A stretch of 6,286 nt of DNA. It comes from an uncultured Coriobacteriaceae bacterium (GTDB taxonomy: Bacteria; Actinomycetota; Coriobacteriia; Coriobacteriales; Eggerthellaceae). Both the position numbers and the translations under genes were made by a program. The DNA lies in the NCBI GenBank assembly GCA_900552365.1, contig URZP01000078.1:1-6286 (forward strand), given 5' to 3'. The notes below the pieces were generated by a model. The model ran no database searches and was not told where the DNA came from. It was given only the letters and a program-made list of their open reading frames with translations. Shown here piece after piece: positions 1-6,286 of this stretch (within the stretch, counting starts at the first letter, position 1; the number at the start of each line of letters is the position of its first letter).

Positions 1-1
1 G

Positions 2-1294
2 GGGGGGCACTGCCTGAGCGTTGTCGTGGCCGAAGGCTGGCGGCGCAACGAGGGGCCGTATCTCCGGTGTATCGGGGAAAGGGCCATCCCATTTTTCGGC
101 CGGCCCCAGCTGTCCGCGCTGCTGCGCCTTGGCTATGCCGACGGAACGGTGGAGACGGTGGAGGCCGACGAAAGCTGGCTCTGCGGGACGGGGGAAATCG
201 TCAGCGCCCATCTGTTCAACGGCGAGACCACCGACCGGCGCCAGGCAGTCCCCGGTTGGAACCGGGCGGACGGGGAGCCGAAGGAATTTCAGCCGGCGCG
301 GCGGGTGCCGCCGCCCGGCGGCGTCCCGGAGGTGATGGAGCTGGAGCCCATCCGGGAGCAGGAGCGGGTTCCCGCCCGCTCGGTCACCCCGCTGCGGGAT
401 GGGGTGTCCATCGTGGATTTTGGGAAAAACCTGGCCGGGGTCTGCCGCCTGAAGCTGCCTGACCGGCTGCTTCCCGGGCAGGAGATTGTGCTGGAGCACA
501 TGGAGTTTCTGGACGAGGAGGGCGATCTCTATCTGCCCACCCTGCGGGGAGCCCGCTGCCGCGATACCTATATCGCCGCCGGGGACGGACAGGATCCGGC
601 CTTCTGGCAGCCCCGTTTCACCTATCACGGGTTCCGCTACGCCCGGGTCACCGGCCTGCCGCTGGTGGATAAGGCGGACATCCAAGCGGTGGTTCTGCGC
701 ACCGACGCGGCGCCCGCCGGCGTTTTCACCTGCGGCAGCGGCCTGGTGAACGCCATCCAGGCCGCCATTGTCCAGACGGAACGCTCCAACATGCACAGCC
801 TGCTCACCGACTGCCCGCAGCGGGACGAACGGATGGGCTGGCTCAACGACGCCACCGTCCGCTTTGAAGAAACCCCCTACAACTTCGACATCGGCCGCCT
901 GTTTCCCAAGGTTATCCGGGACATTCTGGACACGCAGGAGGCCGATGGTTCCATCACCTGCACGGCCCCCCGGATTTACGGGGAACGCCCGGCCGACCCG
1001 GTCTGTTCCTCCTTCCTGGTGGCGGGGCTGCAGGCGCTGCTGCACACGGGCAACCTGGATATCCTGCGTCAGGCCTACGACGGCTTCGTGCGCTGGGAAG
1101 AGTGCCTGGAGGGACTGGCCGACGGGTATATCCTCCGCTACTCCCATTACGGTGACTGGGCCGGGCCGGTGTACGCCTGCGAGGGCGGCGACACCGACAT
1201 CGACGCGGTGCGATCCCTGGAAACGCCCGGCGAGCTGCTGTCCACCGGCTATTTCTACTACAACCCAGCCCTCGCTAATACGCACGTGTGCTAA
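2..1294 (+). CDS. Alpha-L-rhamnosidase (GH78), internal fragment, truncated at both ends
   Basis: Inverting glycosidase that removes terminal alpha-L-rhamnose from plant glycosides and polysaccharides. The frame is open through the left window edge (GGHCLSVVVAEGW reads like the family's G-N-L-V-GW segment), so the GTG at 26 is not a real start. In order: the end of the N-terminal rhamnosidase sandwich with a substrate-side loop (about 110-260, NGETTDRRQ in place of the usual GE-YDAR); the next beta domain with IVDFGKN (410-430), LPTLRGARCRDTY (533-571) and PRFTYHGFRYARVTG (611-655); then the six-hairpin catalytic barrel with TDCPQRDERMGW (806-841), whose RDER glutamate aligns with the reported general acid, YGDWAGP (1148-1168) and STGYFYYN (1241-1264). 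Homology stops there; the remaining codons to the TAA at 1292 look foreign. As I recall, the general base lies some 260 residues beyond the acid, so it is missing and this fragment should be inactive. No signal peptide can be judged. Family call is firm; host is unknown. Confidence 0.88.
   Translation, partial: GGHCLSVVVAEGWRRNEGPYLRCIGERAIPFFGRPQLSALLRLGYADGTVETVEADESWLCGTGEIVSAHLFNGETTDRRQAVPGWNRADGEPKEFQPARRVPPPGGVPEVMELEPIREQERVPARSVTPLRDGVSIVDFGKNLAGVCRLKLPDRLLPGQEIVLEHMEFLDEEGDLYLPTLRGARCRDTYIAAGDGQDPAFWQPRFTYHGFRYARVTGLPLVDKADIQAVVLRTDAAPAGVFTCGSGLVNAIQAAIVQTERSNMHSLLTDCPQRDERMGWLNDATVRFEETPYNFDIGRLFPKVIRDILDTQEADGSITCTAPRIYGERPADPVCSSFLVAGLQALLHTGNLDILRQAYDGFVRWEECLEGLADGYILRYSHYGDWAGPVYACEGGDTDIDAVRSLETPGELLSTGYFYYNPALANTHVC
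1263..1285. other. Composition breakpoint / probable chimeric junction
   Basis: GH78 similarity ends right after the YFYYN motif, where the family continues with an alpha helix of the barrel. Within about 30 bases the sequence becomes AT-richer, stops appear in all three forward frames (TAA at 1276, 1292 and 1317), and codon use beyond it changes from G/C-ending to many T-ending codons. The join is therefore between about 1263 and 1285. I infer an assembly chimera because gyrB is normally preceded by dnaA-dnaN-recF and not by a cut glycosidase gene. A true deletion or insertion cannot be ruled out. No transposase, terminal repeat or tRNA is visible at the join. Confidence 0.65.
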
Positions 1295-1434
1295 AATTAC
1301 TAACCTATCATTGGCATAACCAGGCAAACGAAGTGGATACCCGAATCGAATCGTTGACTGAATCGATCCGTCTATTCGCCGACGTGACTTGGTGTGCCGT
1401 CTGCCCGATTTCTATTCATGATTAGGAGTGTGTG
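1295..1434 (+). promoter_or_regulatory. gyrB upstream leader (promoter not clearly identifiable)
   Basis: This 140-base stretch between the broken rhamnosidase frame and gyrB has no convincing gene. It should contain or adjoin the gyrBA promoter if the operon is transcribed independently. A TTGACT (1354-1359) resembles a -35 box but has no good -10 at normal spacing, and TAAAAT (1292-1297) resembles a -10 but has no matching -35. The word GAATCG occurs three times (1343, 1348, 1360), and the region from 1341 to 1368 is therefore a small direct-repeat patch. No DnaA box is obvious. Much of the native upstream region may be lost at the junction. Confidence 0.3.
1424..1428 (+). promoter_or_regulatory. 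gyrB ribosome binding site (AGGAG)
   Basis: AGGAG lies three bases before the GTG at 1432 and six bases before the GTG at 1435. The second spacing is the more usual, so this site favours 1435 as the gyrB start and a protein beginning MADKEEN. An in-frame TAG at 1423-1425 overlaps the site and excludes any longer GyrB. Confidence 0.75.
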
Positions 1435-3396
1435 GTGGCTGACAAAGAAGAAAACTACGGCGCGGATGCGATCCAAGTCCTCGAAGGCCTTGACCCCGTT
1501 CGCAAGCGCCCAGGCATGTACATTGGCACTACCGGCCCCCGTGGCCTTCATCACTTGGTTTACGAGGTAGTCGATAATTCGGTTGACGAAGCCCTCGCTG
1601 GTTATTGCGACCATATCAAGGTGTTCATTCATCCCGACAACTCGATCACGGTCGTCGATAACGGTCGTGGCATCCCTGTTGAGAAACATAAAAAAGAGAA
1701 GATCCCGACGGTCGAGGTTGTTCTTACCATCCTTCATGCCGGCGGTAAATTCGGCGGCAGCGGATACAAAGTTTCCGGCGGTCTTCACGGCGTTGGCGTT
1801 TCCGTCGTTAACGCTTTGTCGTTGCGCACCGAGGTTCGCGTGCGTCGAGACGGCAAAGAATATGAGATCGCCTTCGAGCGCGGCAAAACCGTCGAGAAGT
1901 TGCACGAGATCGGCTCTGCTAAGGACACCGGCACCACGGTTACCTTCTGGCCCGATCCCGAAATCTTCACCGAGACCACCATTTACGACTACGAAACCCT
2001 GCAGGCTCGCCTGCGCGAAGTTGCGTTTCTGAACAAGAACATCAAGATCGAACTCGTTGACGAGCGTTCTGATCCTAAAGCTAACACCAGCTCTCTTCTG
2101 GCCGAGCCGCATTCCGAGACCTTCCAGTACGCCGGCGGCATCGTCGATTTCACGAAATGGCTGACCGAGGGTAAGGAAACCCTGAACAAACCTATCTATT
2201 TCGAAGCCGAGAACGATGACGGCACTGTTGAGGTTGCCATGCAGTGGACGTCGACGTATTCCACCAACATGGTGATGTCGTTCGCGAACAACATTCATAC
2301 CATCGAAGGTGGTACTCACCTTGAGGGCTTCAAGCAGGGTTTGACGCGTACCGTCAACGAGTACGCTCGCTCTAAGGGCATCCTCAAGGAGAAGGATAGC
2401 AACCTCACCGGTGACGACACCCGTGAAGGCTTGGCTGCCGTAATCTCCGTCAAGCTACATGATCCGCAGTTCGAGGGTCAGACCAAGACGAAGCTTGGCA
2501 ATACCGAGATCCGCCCGCTGGTTCAGAAGGCCGTTACGCAGGGTTTGGCCGAGTATCTTGAGGAAAATCCGACGGCTGCAAAGCGTATCGTGAACAAGGC
2601 AACCCAGGCTTTGAAGGCCCGCGAGGCCGCACGCAAAGCTCGTGAGAACACGCGTCGCAAGGGCGTTCTCGAGTCCCTTTCCCTTCCGGGGAAGCTCGCG
2701 GACTGCTCCAGCAGGAACCCTGCTGAGTCAGAACTTTTCATTGTAGAGGGCGATTCCGCAGGTGGTTCGGCCAAACAGGCCCGCGACCGCAAGCACCAGG
2801 CAATCCTTCCGCTTCGCGGCAAGATCCTCAACGTCGAGCGTGCCGGCTTCACCCGTGCGATCGGCTCTGACACTATCAGCGCGTTGATCACCGCAATCGG
2901 AACCAACATCGGTGACGATTTCGATGCCGATAAGGCCCGCTACCATCGCATCATCATCATGACCGATGCCGACGTCGACGGTGCCCACATCCGTATCTTG
3001 CTGCTTACGTTCTTCTACCGCTTCATGCCGGAGCTTATCAACCGCGGCTACGTGTACATCGCGCAGCCGCCTATCTTCGGCATCAAGAAGAAGAATTCGC
3101 GATCGCCGAAGATCGATCGCTATATCTACGACGAGAAGGCTCTGAGCTCTGTTCTCGCCGAGTATCCCGATCCCGACAAGATGGCTGTCCAGCGTTACAA
3201 GGGTCTTGGTGAGATGGACCCTGATCAGCTATGGGAAACCACGATGGAGCCCGCCACCCGTACCTTGCTGCAGGTTAGCATCGACGACGCCGCTGAAGCC
3301 GAGCGCGCCGTCAGCGACCTGATGGGTGACAAGGTCGAGCCCCGTCGCGACTTCATTCAGTCGCATGCCCGTGACGTCCGCTTCCTCGATATTTAA
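1435..3396 (+). CDS. gyrB: DNA gyrase subunit B (ATPase subunit)
   Basis: ATP-driven subunit of the GyrA2GyrB2 type IIA topoisomerase that adds negative supercoils to the chromosome; cytoplasmic, nucleoid-bound. From GTG 1435 it has 653 residues, the usual length of the short Gram-positive type lacking the E. coli C-terminal insert. The GHKL ATPase domain shows EVVDNSVDEA with the catalytic-base Glu44 and metal-binding Asn48, DNGRGIPV, and the lid GGLHGVGVSVVNALS; the transducer carries the QTKTKLGN loop with Lys351 contacting ATP phosphate. The TOPRIM domain has EGDSAGGSAKQ (Glu438, Asp440) and TDADVDGAHIR (Asp511, Asp513, Asp515) for the magnesium ions used in DNA cleavage, followed by YKGLGEMD and a C-terminal GyrA-contact region. 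Quinolone-region residues Asp440 and Arg461 (E. coli D426 and K447) look like normal Gram-positive wild type. GTG 1432 is an alternative start adding one residue. gyrA follows after 13 bases, so the two are surely co-transcribed. Confidence 0.97.
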   Translation: MADKEENYGADAIQVLEGLDPVRKRPGMYIGTTGPRGLHHLVYEVVDNSVDEALAGYCDHIKVFIHPDNSITVVDNGRGIPVEKHKKEKIPTVEVVLTILHAGGKFGGSGYKVSGGLHGVGVSVVNALSLRTEVRVRRDGKEYEIAFERGKTVEKLHEIGSAKDTGTTVTFWPDPEIFTETTIYDYETLQARLREVAFLNKNIKIELVDERSDPKANTSSLLAEPHSETFQYAGGIVDFTKWLTEGKETLNKPIYFEAENDDGTVEVAMQWTSTYSTNMVMSFANNIHTIEGGTHLEGFKQGLTRTVNEYARSKGILKEKDSNLTGDDTREGLAAVISVKLHDPQFEGQTKTKLGNTEIRPLVQKAVTQGLAEYLEENPTAAKRIVNKATQALKAREAARKARENTRRKGVLESLSLPGKLADCSSRNPAESELFIVEGDSAGGSAKQARDRKHQAILPLRGKILNVERAGFTRAIGSDTISALITAIGTNIGDDFDADKARYHRIIIMTDADVDGAHIRILLLTFFYRFMPELINRGYVYIAQPPIFGIKKKNSRSPKIDRYIYDEKALSSVLAEYPDPDKMAVQRYKGLGEMDPDQLWETTMEPATRTLLQVSIDDAAEAERAVSDLMGDKVEPRRDFIQSHARDVRFLDI

Positions 3397-3400
3397 GGAG
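3395..3400 (+). promoter_or_regulatory. gyrA ribosome binding site (AAGGAG)
   Basis: A strong Shine-Dalgarno begins inside the gyrB TAA stop and ends nine bases before the gyrA ATG at 3410. It fixes the long form of GyrA: the next in-frame ATG (3551, Met48) has no comparable site. The overlap of stop codon and binding site suggests translational coupling of the two subunits. Confidence 0.85.
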
Positions 3401-3409
3401 ACCATCTAA

Positions 3410-6142
3410 ATGAGTGACGAAACCAAAGATGGCTTTGAGTTCGACGACATGGATGCTGAAAACGAATCGACCGACGATATCCTTAACGATGTTGAGGAAG
3501 ATGACGAGGAATTCGTAGACGAGGACGAGGACGCTTCCTCCGACGACGCTATGAGCCACTTCACCGCAATCGCCGAAGATGATGCATTCGTCAACATGCC
3601 GAACCCGCACGGCGGCATCGTGAAAGATGCCAACGGCGGCGAAGGCACGATCGTTCGCACCGCATACCTCGGCAAGGAAATGCAGACTTCGTTCCTGGAA
3701 TACTCCATGAGCGTTATCGTCTCGCGCGCCCTGCCTGACGTCCGTGACGGCCTCAAGCCGGTACATCGTCGTATTCTGTACGCCATGAACGAGTCCGGCT
3801 ACACGCCGAGCCGTCCTCACATGAAATCAGCCCGTACCGTCGGTGACGTTATCGGTAAGTATCACCCGCATGGCGATATCGCCGTTTATGACGCCATGGT
3901 TCGTCTTGCTCAGCCGTTCAGCATGCGCGTGCCGCTGGTTGACGGCCACGGCAACTTCGGCTCGATCGACGGTGACTCGGCTGCTGCAATGCGTTATACC
4001 GAAGCTCGTCTGGACAAGGCGGCTATGGAGCTGCTCCGCGACCTTGACAAGGAAACGGTCGACTTCCAACCCAACTACGACGAAAGCTTGGAAGAACCTT
4101 CGGTTCTGCCTGCCCGTTTCCCGAACTTGCTGGTTAACGGTTCTGCTGGCATTGCAGTTGGTATGGCCACGAACATTCCGCCGCATAACCTTGGCGAAGT
4201 GATCGACGCTACCTGCCTGCTCATTGATGATCCCGATGCCACTACTGAAGAGCTCATGAAGGTTCTGCCTGGTCCCGACTTCCCCACGGGTGCCGAGATC
4301 ATGGGGATCGGCGGTATCAAAGACGCGTACGAGACCGGTCGCGGTTCCATTACGATCCGTGCGAAGTATGAGATCAAAGAGCAGAAGAATGGTCGCAGCC
4401 AGATCGTCATCAAGGAGATTCCGTATCAGGTCAACCGCCAGAAGCTCCTCGAGAAGCTTGGTGAACTCGTTCGTGACAAGAAGCTTCCCGAGATCAGCAA
4501 CATTCACGACGGTGCTGACCGCCACGGTATCGACATCATCATCGATCTGAAGCAGAACGCCCTTCCTCAGGTTGTCATCAACAAGCTGTTCAAGCACACG
4601 CAGTTGCAGGTTGGCTTCGGTGTCATCATGCTTGCTCTGGTCAACGGCGTGCCGCGCGTCCTCTCCCTGAAGGAAGTTCTTCATCACTACATCGTTCATC
4701 AGGAAGAAGTCATCGTTCGCCGTACTCGTTACGAGCTGGCGAAGGCCGAGGAGCGCGCACATATCCTTGAAGGCCTGATCATCGCTCTCGATAACATCGA
4801 TGAGATCATCAGCATCATCCGCTCTTCTTCGACCGACCGCGAAGCTGCAGCTCGCATGACTGAGCGCTTCGGCCTGTCCGACAAGCAGACCGAGGCAATT
4901 CTCCAGATGCGCCTGCGTCGACTGACCGGTTTGGAGCGTCAGAAGATTCAGGACGAGCTGGCCGAGCTTCTCGAGCGCATTGCTTACTACAAGCGCGTTC
5001 TGTCCGATCAGAACCTCGTGCATGAGATCATCAAGGAAGAGATGCTCGAGATCAAAGATCGTTTCAACACGCCTCGCCGTACCAAGATCGGCGCAGACGC
5101 GAAGGAAATCGATGTCGAAGATCTTATCGCCGACGAGAACATGGTCGTTACGGTTACGAAGGCAGGCTATGTGAAGCGTCTGCCTGTAGCTACGTATCGC
5201 TCGCAGAAACGCGGCGGAAAGGGCACTCAGGCCGTTAACTTGAAGGACAACGATTTCGTTGAGCACCTTTTCGTCGCCAGCACCCATTCGTACATGCTGT
5301 TCTTCAGTTCGTTGGGTAAGGTGTATCGCCTGAAGGTTTACCAAATTCCCGAGGCGTCGCGCCATGCACGCGGCACCGCGATCGTAAACCTGTTGCCGCT
5401 TGAAAAGGGCGAGACCATCGCGGCGGTTATTGCCACGAAGGACTTCCCCGAGGACGAGTACCTTATGTTCGCTACGAGCCAGGGCATGGTCAAGAAGACC
5501 TCTATGGCTCTATATAACCGCACGCGTCGCGACGGCCTGATCGCGATCAACCTCAAGGACGGCGACAAGCTGATTTCCGTTAAGCGCGTTCAGCCCGGCG
5601 ACATGGTTGTCATTGCTGCCAACACCGGCAAGGCAATCAAATGGGATGAGTCTGAGGTTCGCGCTATGGGTCGTGGGACGATGGGCGTTCATGGCATCAG
5701 CCTTCCGGTTGGTGCGGAGGCCCTTGGTCTTGAGATTGCCCGCGAAGATTCTGAGCTGTTGGTTATTACCGAGAAGGGCTACGGCAAGCGCACCCCCATC
5801 GAGGAGTACCCCACGCAACATCGTGGTGGTCAAGGTGTCTTCACCATCAACATGACGGCGAAGAAGGGTATGCTCGCTGATGTGAAGATCGTTAACCCAG
5901 GTGATGAGATCATCATCATGTCCGAGGATGGCCTTACCGTTCGCACCCCTGTTTCGGGTATTTCCCAGCAGGGACGTTCGACCCAGGGCGTTCATATCAT
6001 GAACGTTGCCGATGAGGACAAGGTTTCCGTTATCGCTATTTCGAAGCGAGCCAAGAAGCGCGTTCACAAGAATGAACTTGGTCAAGAGGAAATCGAAGCC
6101 GATGGCAAGGATGAAATGTCGGAAGAGGATCTTGACGACTAA
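3410..6142 (+). CDS. gyrA: DNA gyrase subunit A, with acidic N-terminal extension and Ile at the Ser83 position
   Basis: DNA breakage-reunion and wrapping subunit of gyrase, partner of the gyrB product upstream. It has 910 residues, longer than the usual 800-880. Residues 1 to about 74 are an extra, very acidic segment (28 D/E in the first 60). The core then follows E. coli GyrA with an offset of 74: YSMSVIVSRALPDVRDG, KSARTVGDVIGKYHPHGD, and AAAMRYTEARL with the catalytic Tyr196 (E. coli Tyr122). The quinolone region reads HPHGDIAVYD, so Ile157 stands where E. coli has Ser83, while Asp161 (Asp87) is kept. The C-terminal beta-pinwheel begins with the GyrA box QKRGGKG (599-605); related blade motifs are visible near 651-661, 703-715, 751-764, 803-814 (QHRGGQG) and 852-866, giving six blades. 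A basic stretch (879-887) and an acidic tail (888-910, 12 D/E of 23) end the protein. The box identifies GyrA rather than ParC. ATG 3410 is chosen for its strong ribosome binding site. Confidence 0.97.
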   Translation: MSDETKDGFEFDDMDAENESTDDILNDVEEDDEEFVDEDEDASSDDAMSHFTAIAEDDAFVNMPNPHGGIVKDANGGEGTIVRTAYLGKEMQTSFLEYSMSVIVSRALPDVRDGLKPVHRRILYAMNESGYTPSRPHMKSARTVGDVIGKYHPHGDIAVYDAMVRLAQPFSMRVPLVDGHGNFGSIDGDSAAAMRYTEARLDKAAMELLRDLDKETVDFQPNYDESLEEPSVLPARFPNLLVNGSAGIAVGMATNIPPHNLGEVIDATCLLIDDPDATTEELMKVLPGPDFPTGAEIMGIGGIKDAYETGRGSITIRAKYEIKEQKNGRSQIVIKEIPYQVNRQKLLEKLGELVRDKKLPEISNIHDGADRHGIDIIIDLKQNALPQVVINKLFKHTQLQVGFGVIMLALVNGVPRVLSLKEVLHHYIVHQEEVIVRRTRYELAKAEERAHILEGLIIALDNIDEIISIIRSSSTDREAAARMTERFGLSDKQTEAILQMRLRRLTGLERQKIQDELAELLERIAYYKRVLSDQNLVHEIIKEEMLEIKDRFNTPRRTKIGADAKEIDVEDLIADENMVVTVTKAGYVKRLPVATYRSQKRGGKGTQAVNLKDNDFVEHLFVASTHSYMLFFSSLGKVYRLKVYQIPEASRHARGTAIVNLLPLEKGETIAAVIATKDFPEDEYLMFATSQGMVKKTSMALYNRTRRDGLIAINLKDGDKLISVKRVQPGDMVVIAANTGKAIKWDESEVRAMGRGTMGVHGISLPVGAEALGLEIAREDSELLVITEKGYGKRTPIEEYPTQHRGGQGVFTINMTAKKGMLADVKIVNPGDEIIIMSEDGLTVRTPVSGISQQGRSTQGVHIMNVADEDKVSVIAISKRAKKRVHKNELGQEEIEADGKDEMSEEDLDD

Positions 6143-6178
6143 GTCATTAATCGACTGAGGCTGATATAACGCCAGATG

Positions 6179-6220
6179 AACGGGAGCGTTTCACGTGAAA
6201 CGCTCCCGTTTCCATTTGTT
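6179..6220 (+). terminator. Probable intrinsic terminator of the gyrBA operon
   Basis: A perfect 32-base palindrome (6179-6210) lies 36 bases after the gyrA stop. As RNA it folds into a 14-bp stem with arms AACGGGAGCGTTTC and GAAACGCTCCCGTT around an ACGT loop. The T-rich run starting at 6209 (TTTCCATTTGTT) is interrupted but would serve as the U tract on the plus strand. The minus-strand side (CATCTGG) lacks a T run, so termination should be in the gyrA direction only. The centre is also a parS sequence, so DNA-level selection may explain part of the palindrome. Confidence 0.7.
6188..6201. other. parS: parS site (ParB/Spo0J binding centromere)
   Basis: The bases GTTTCACGTGAAAC equal the 14-bp parS described for actinobacteria such as Streptomyces, and match 14 of 16 positions of the Bacillus consensus TGTTTCACGTGAAACA (only the outermost pair differs). 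ParB loads here as a CTP-dependent clamp, spreads, and with ParA and SMC organises and segregates the replication origin. parS sites cluster near oriC, which fits a place just behind gyrA. No parA or parB is in the window. The extended inverted repeat around it doubles as a terminator stem. Confidence 0.8.
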
Positions 6221-6227
6221 GAGCAGG

Positions 6228-6277
6228 GTATTACCTCCGCCACAAAGAGTTTTGTGAGCGGAGTGGTGGTGGAATAC
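6228..6277. repeat. Two overlapping inverted repeats near the right edge
   Basis: Stem A pairs CTCCGCCACAAA (6235-6246) with TTTGTG-A-GCGGAG (6251-6263), twelve base pairs with one bulged A around a GAGT loop. Stem B could pair 6228-6243 with 6263-6277 (GTGGTGGTGGAATAC), imperfectly and with one G-U. They share bases and cannot both form. There is no T run after either, so they do not look like simple terminators. Three in-frame GTG codons (6263, 6266, 6269) follow a GCGGAG and could start a gene running off the window (reading VVVEYIDF), but eight codons are too few to call. The rest of 6211-6286 holds nothing I recognise. Confidence 0.4.
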
Positions 6278-6286
6278 ATCGACTTC

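Noticed and set aside
1..7. Run of seven G at the left edge
   Set aside because: It is in frame with the rhamnosidase as glycine codons and is too short to carry meaning; it could be a simple sequence-end effect.
768..1319. Second forward frame across the rhamnosidase and past the junction
   Set aside because: Arg/Pro/Ser/Thr-rich translation typical of an off-frame reading of GC-rich DNA; the GH78 motifs are all in the other frame.
1279..1425. Open stretch in the gyrB frame ending at a TAG overlapping the gyrB ribosome binding site, possibly the tail of an upstream origin-operon gene
   Set aside because: The translation has an unusual mix of Trp, Cys and His, uses CTA/TTA codons unlike gyrase, and matches no family I recognise; 48 open codons can occur by chance.
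1372..2319. 315-codon open frame on the minus strand across the start of gyrB
   Set aside because: Antisense shadow of the GyrB ATPase domain, with no recognisable motif; explained by codon bias.
2815..2817. Arg461 in GyrB at the E. coli Lys447 position as a quinolone change
   Set aside because: LPLRGKILN is the common Gram-positive wild-type sequence.
3551..3553. Met48 as the true GyrA start, which would remove most of the acidic extension
   Set aside because: No Shine-Dalgarno precedes it, whereas AAGGAG stands nine bases before 3410.
3947..3949. His180 at the E. coli Gln106 position of GyrA as a second resistance change
   Set aside because: VDGHGNFG with His is the normal form in many Gram-positive gyrases.
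3827..5365. 512-codon open frame on the minus strand inside gyrA
   Set aside because: It lies fully antisense to a gene with unmistakable GyrA motifs; its low-complexity, V/D/L-rich translation is the mirror of gyrA codon bias and shows no family motif.

Overview
The window has two parts of very different composition that meet at about 1263-1285. Positions 1 to about 1265 are very GC-rich (one sampled 60-base line, 301-360, counts 47 G+C) and hold the middle of an alpha-L-rhamnosidase (glycoside hydrolase family 78) open at the left edge and cut off inside its catalytic domain. From about 1266 the DNA is of moderate GC (line 1441-1500 counts 33 G+C in 60) with many T-ending codons, and carries a complete gyrB-gyrA operon. 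The rhamnosidase part looks like a plant- or mucus-glycan-degrading gut bacterium, perhaps a GC-rich Clostridia member. The gyrase part resembles an actinobacterium of class Coriobacteriia (Eggerthellaceae-like: Gram-positive-type GyrB of about 653 residues, GyrA with a long acidic N-terminal extension). These taxon calls come from recollection of the families and were not searched.

Layout: 2-1294 broken GH78 gene; about 1263-1285 the junction; 1295-1434 a gyrB leader with a Shine-Dalgarno at 1424-1428; 1435-3396 gyrB; a 13-bp gap with a strong Shine-Dalgarno; 3410-6142 gyrA; 6179-6220 a perfect palindrome that can act as the operon terminator and has in its centre an exact 14-bp parS sequence (ParB binding site); 6211-6286 a short tail with overlapping inverted repeats and no confident gene.

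GyrA and GyrB form the A2B2 DNA gyrase that uses ATP to introduce negative supercoils. gyrB-gyrA normally lies near the replication origin behind dnaA-dnaN-recF. A parS just after gyrA agrees with an origin-proximal place on a chromosome. A rhamnosidase fragment directly upstream of gyrB does not, so I read the left part as an assembly chimera or, less likely, a rearrangement.

No wholly new system is seen. The points most worth a second look are the parS/terminator overlap, an isoleucine at the fluoroquinolone-determining Ser83 position of GyrA, the acidic N-terminal extension of GyrA, and the composition break.
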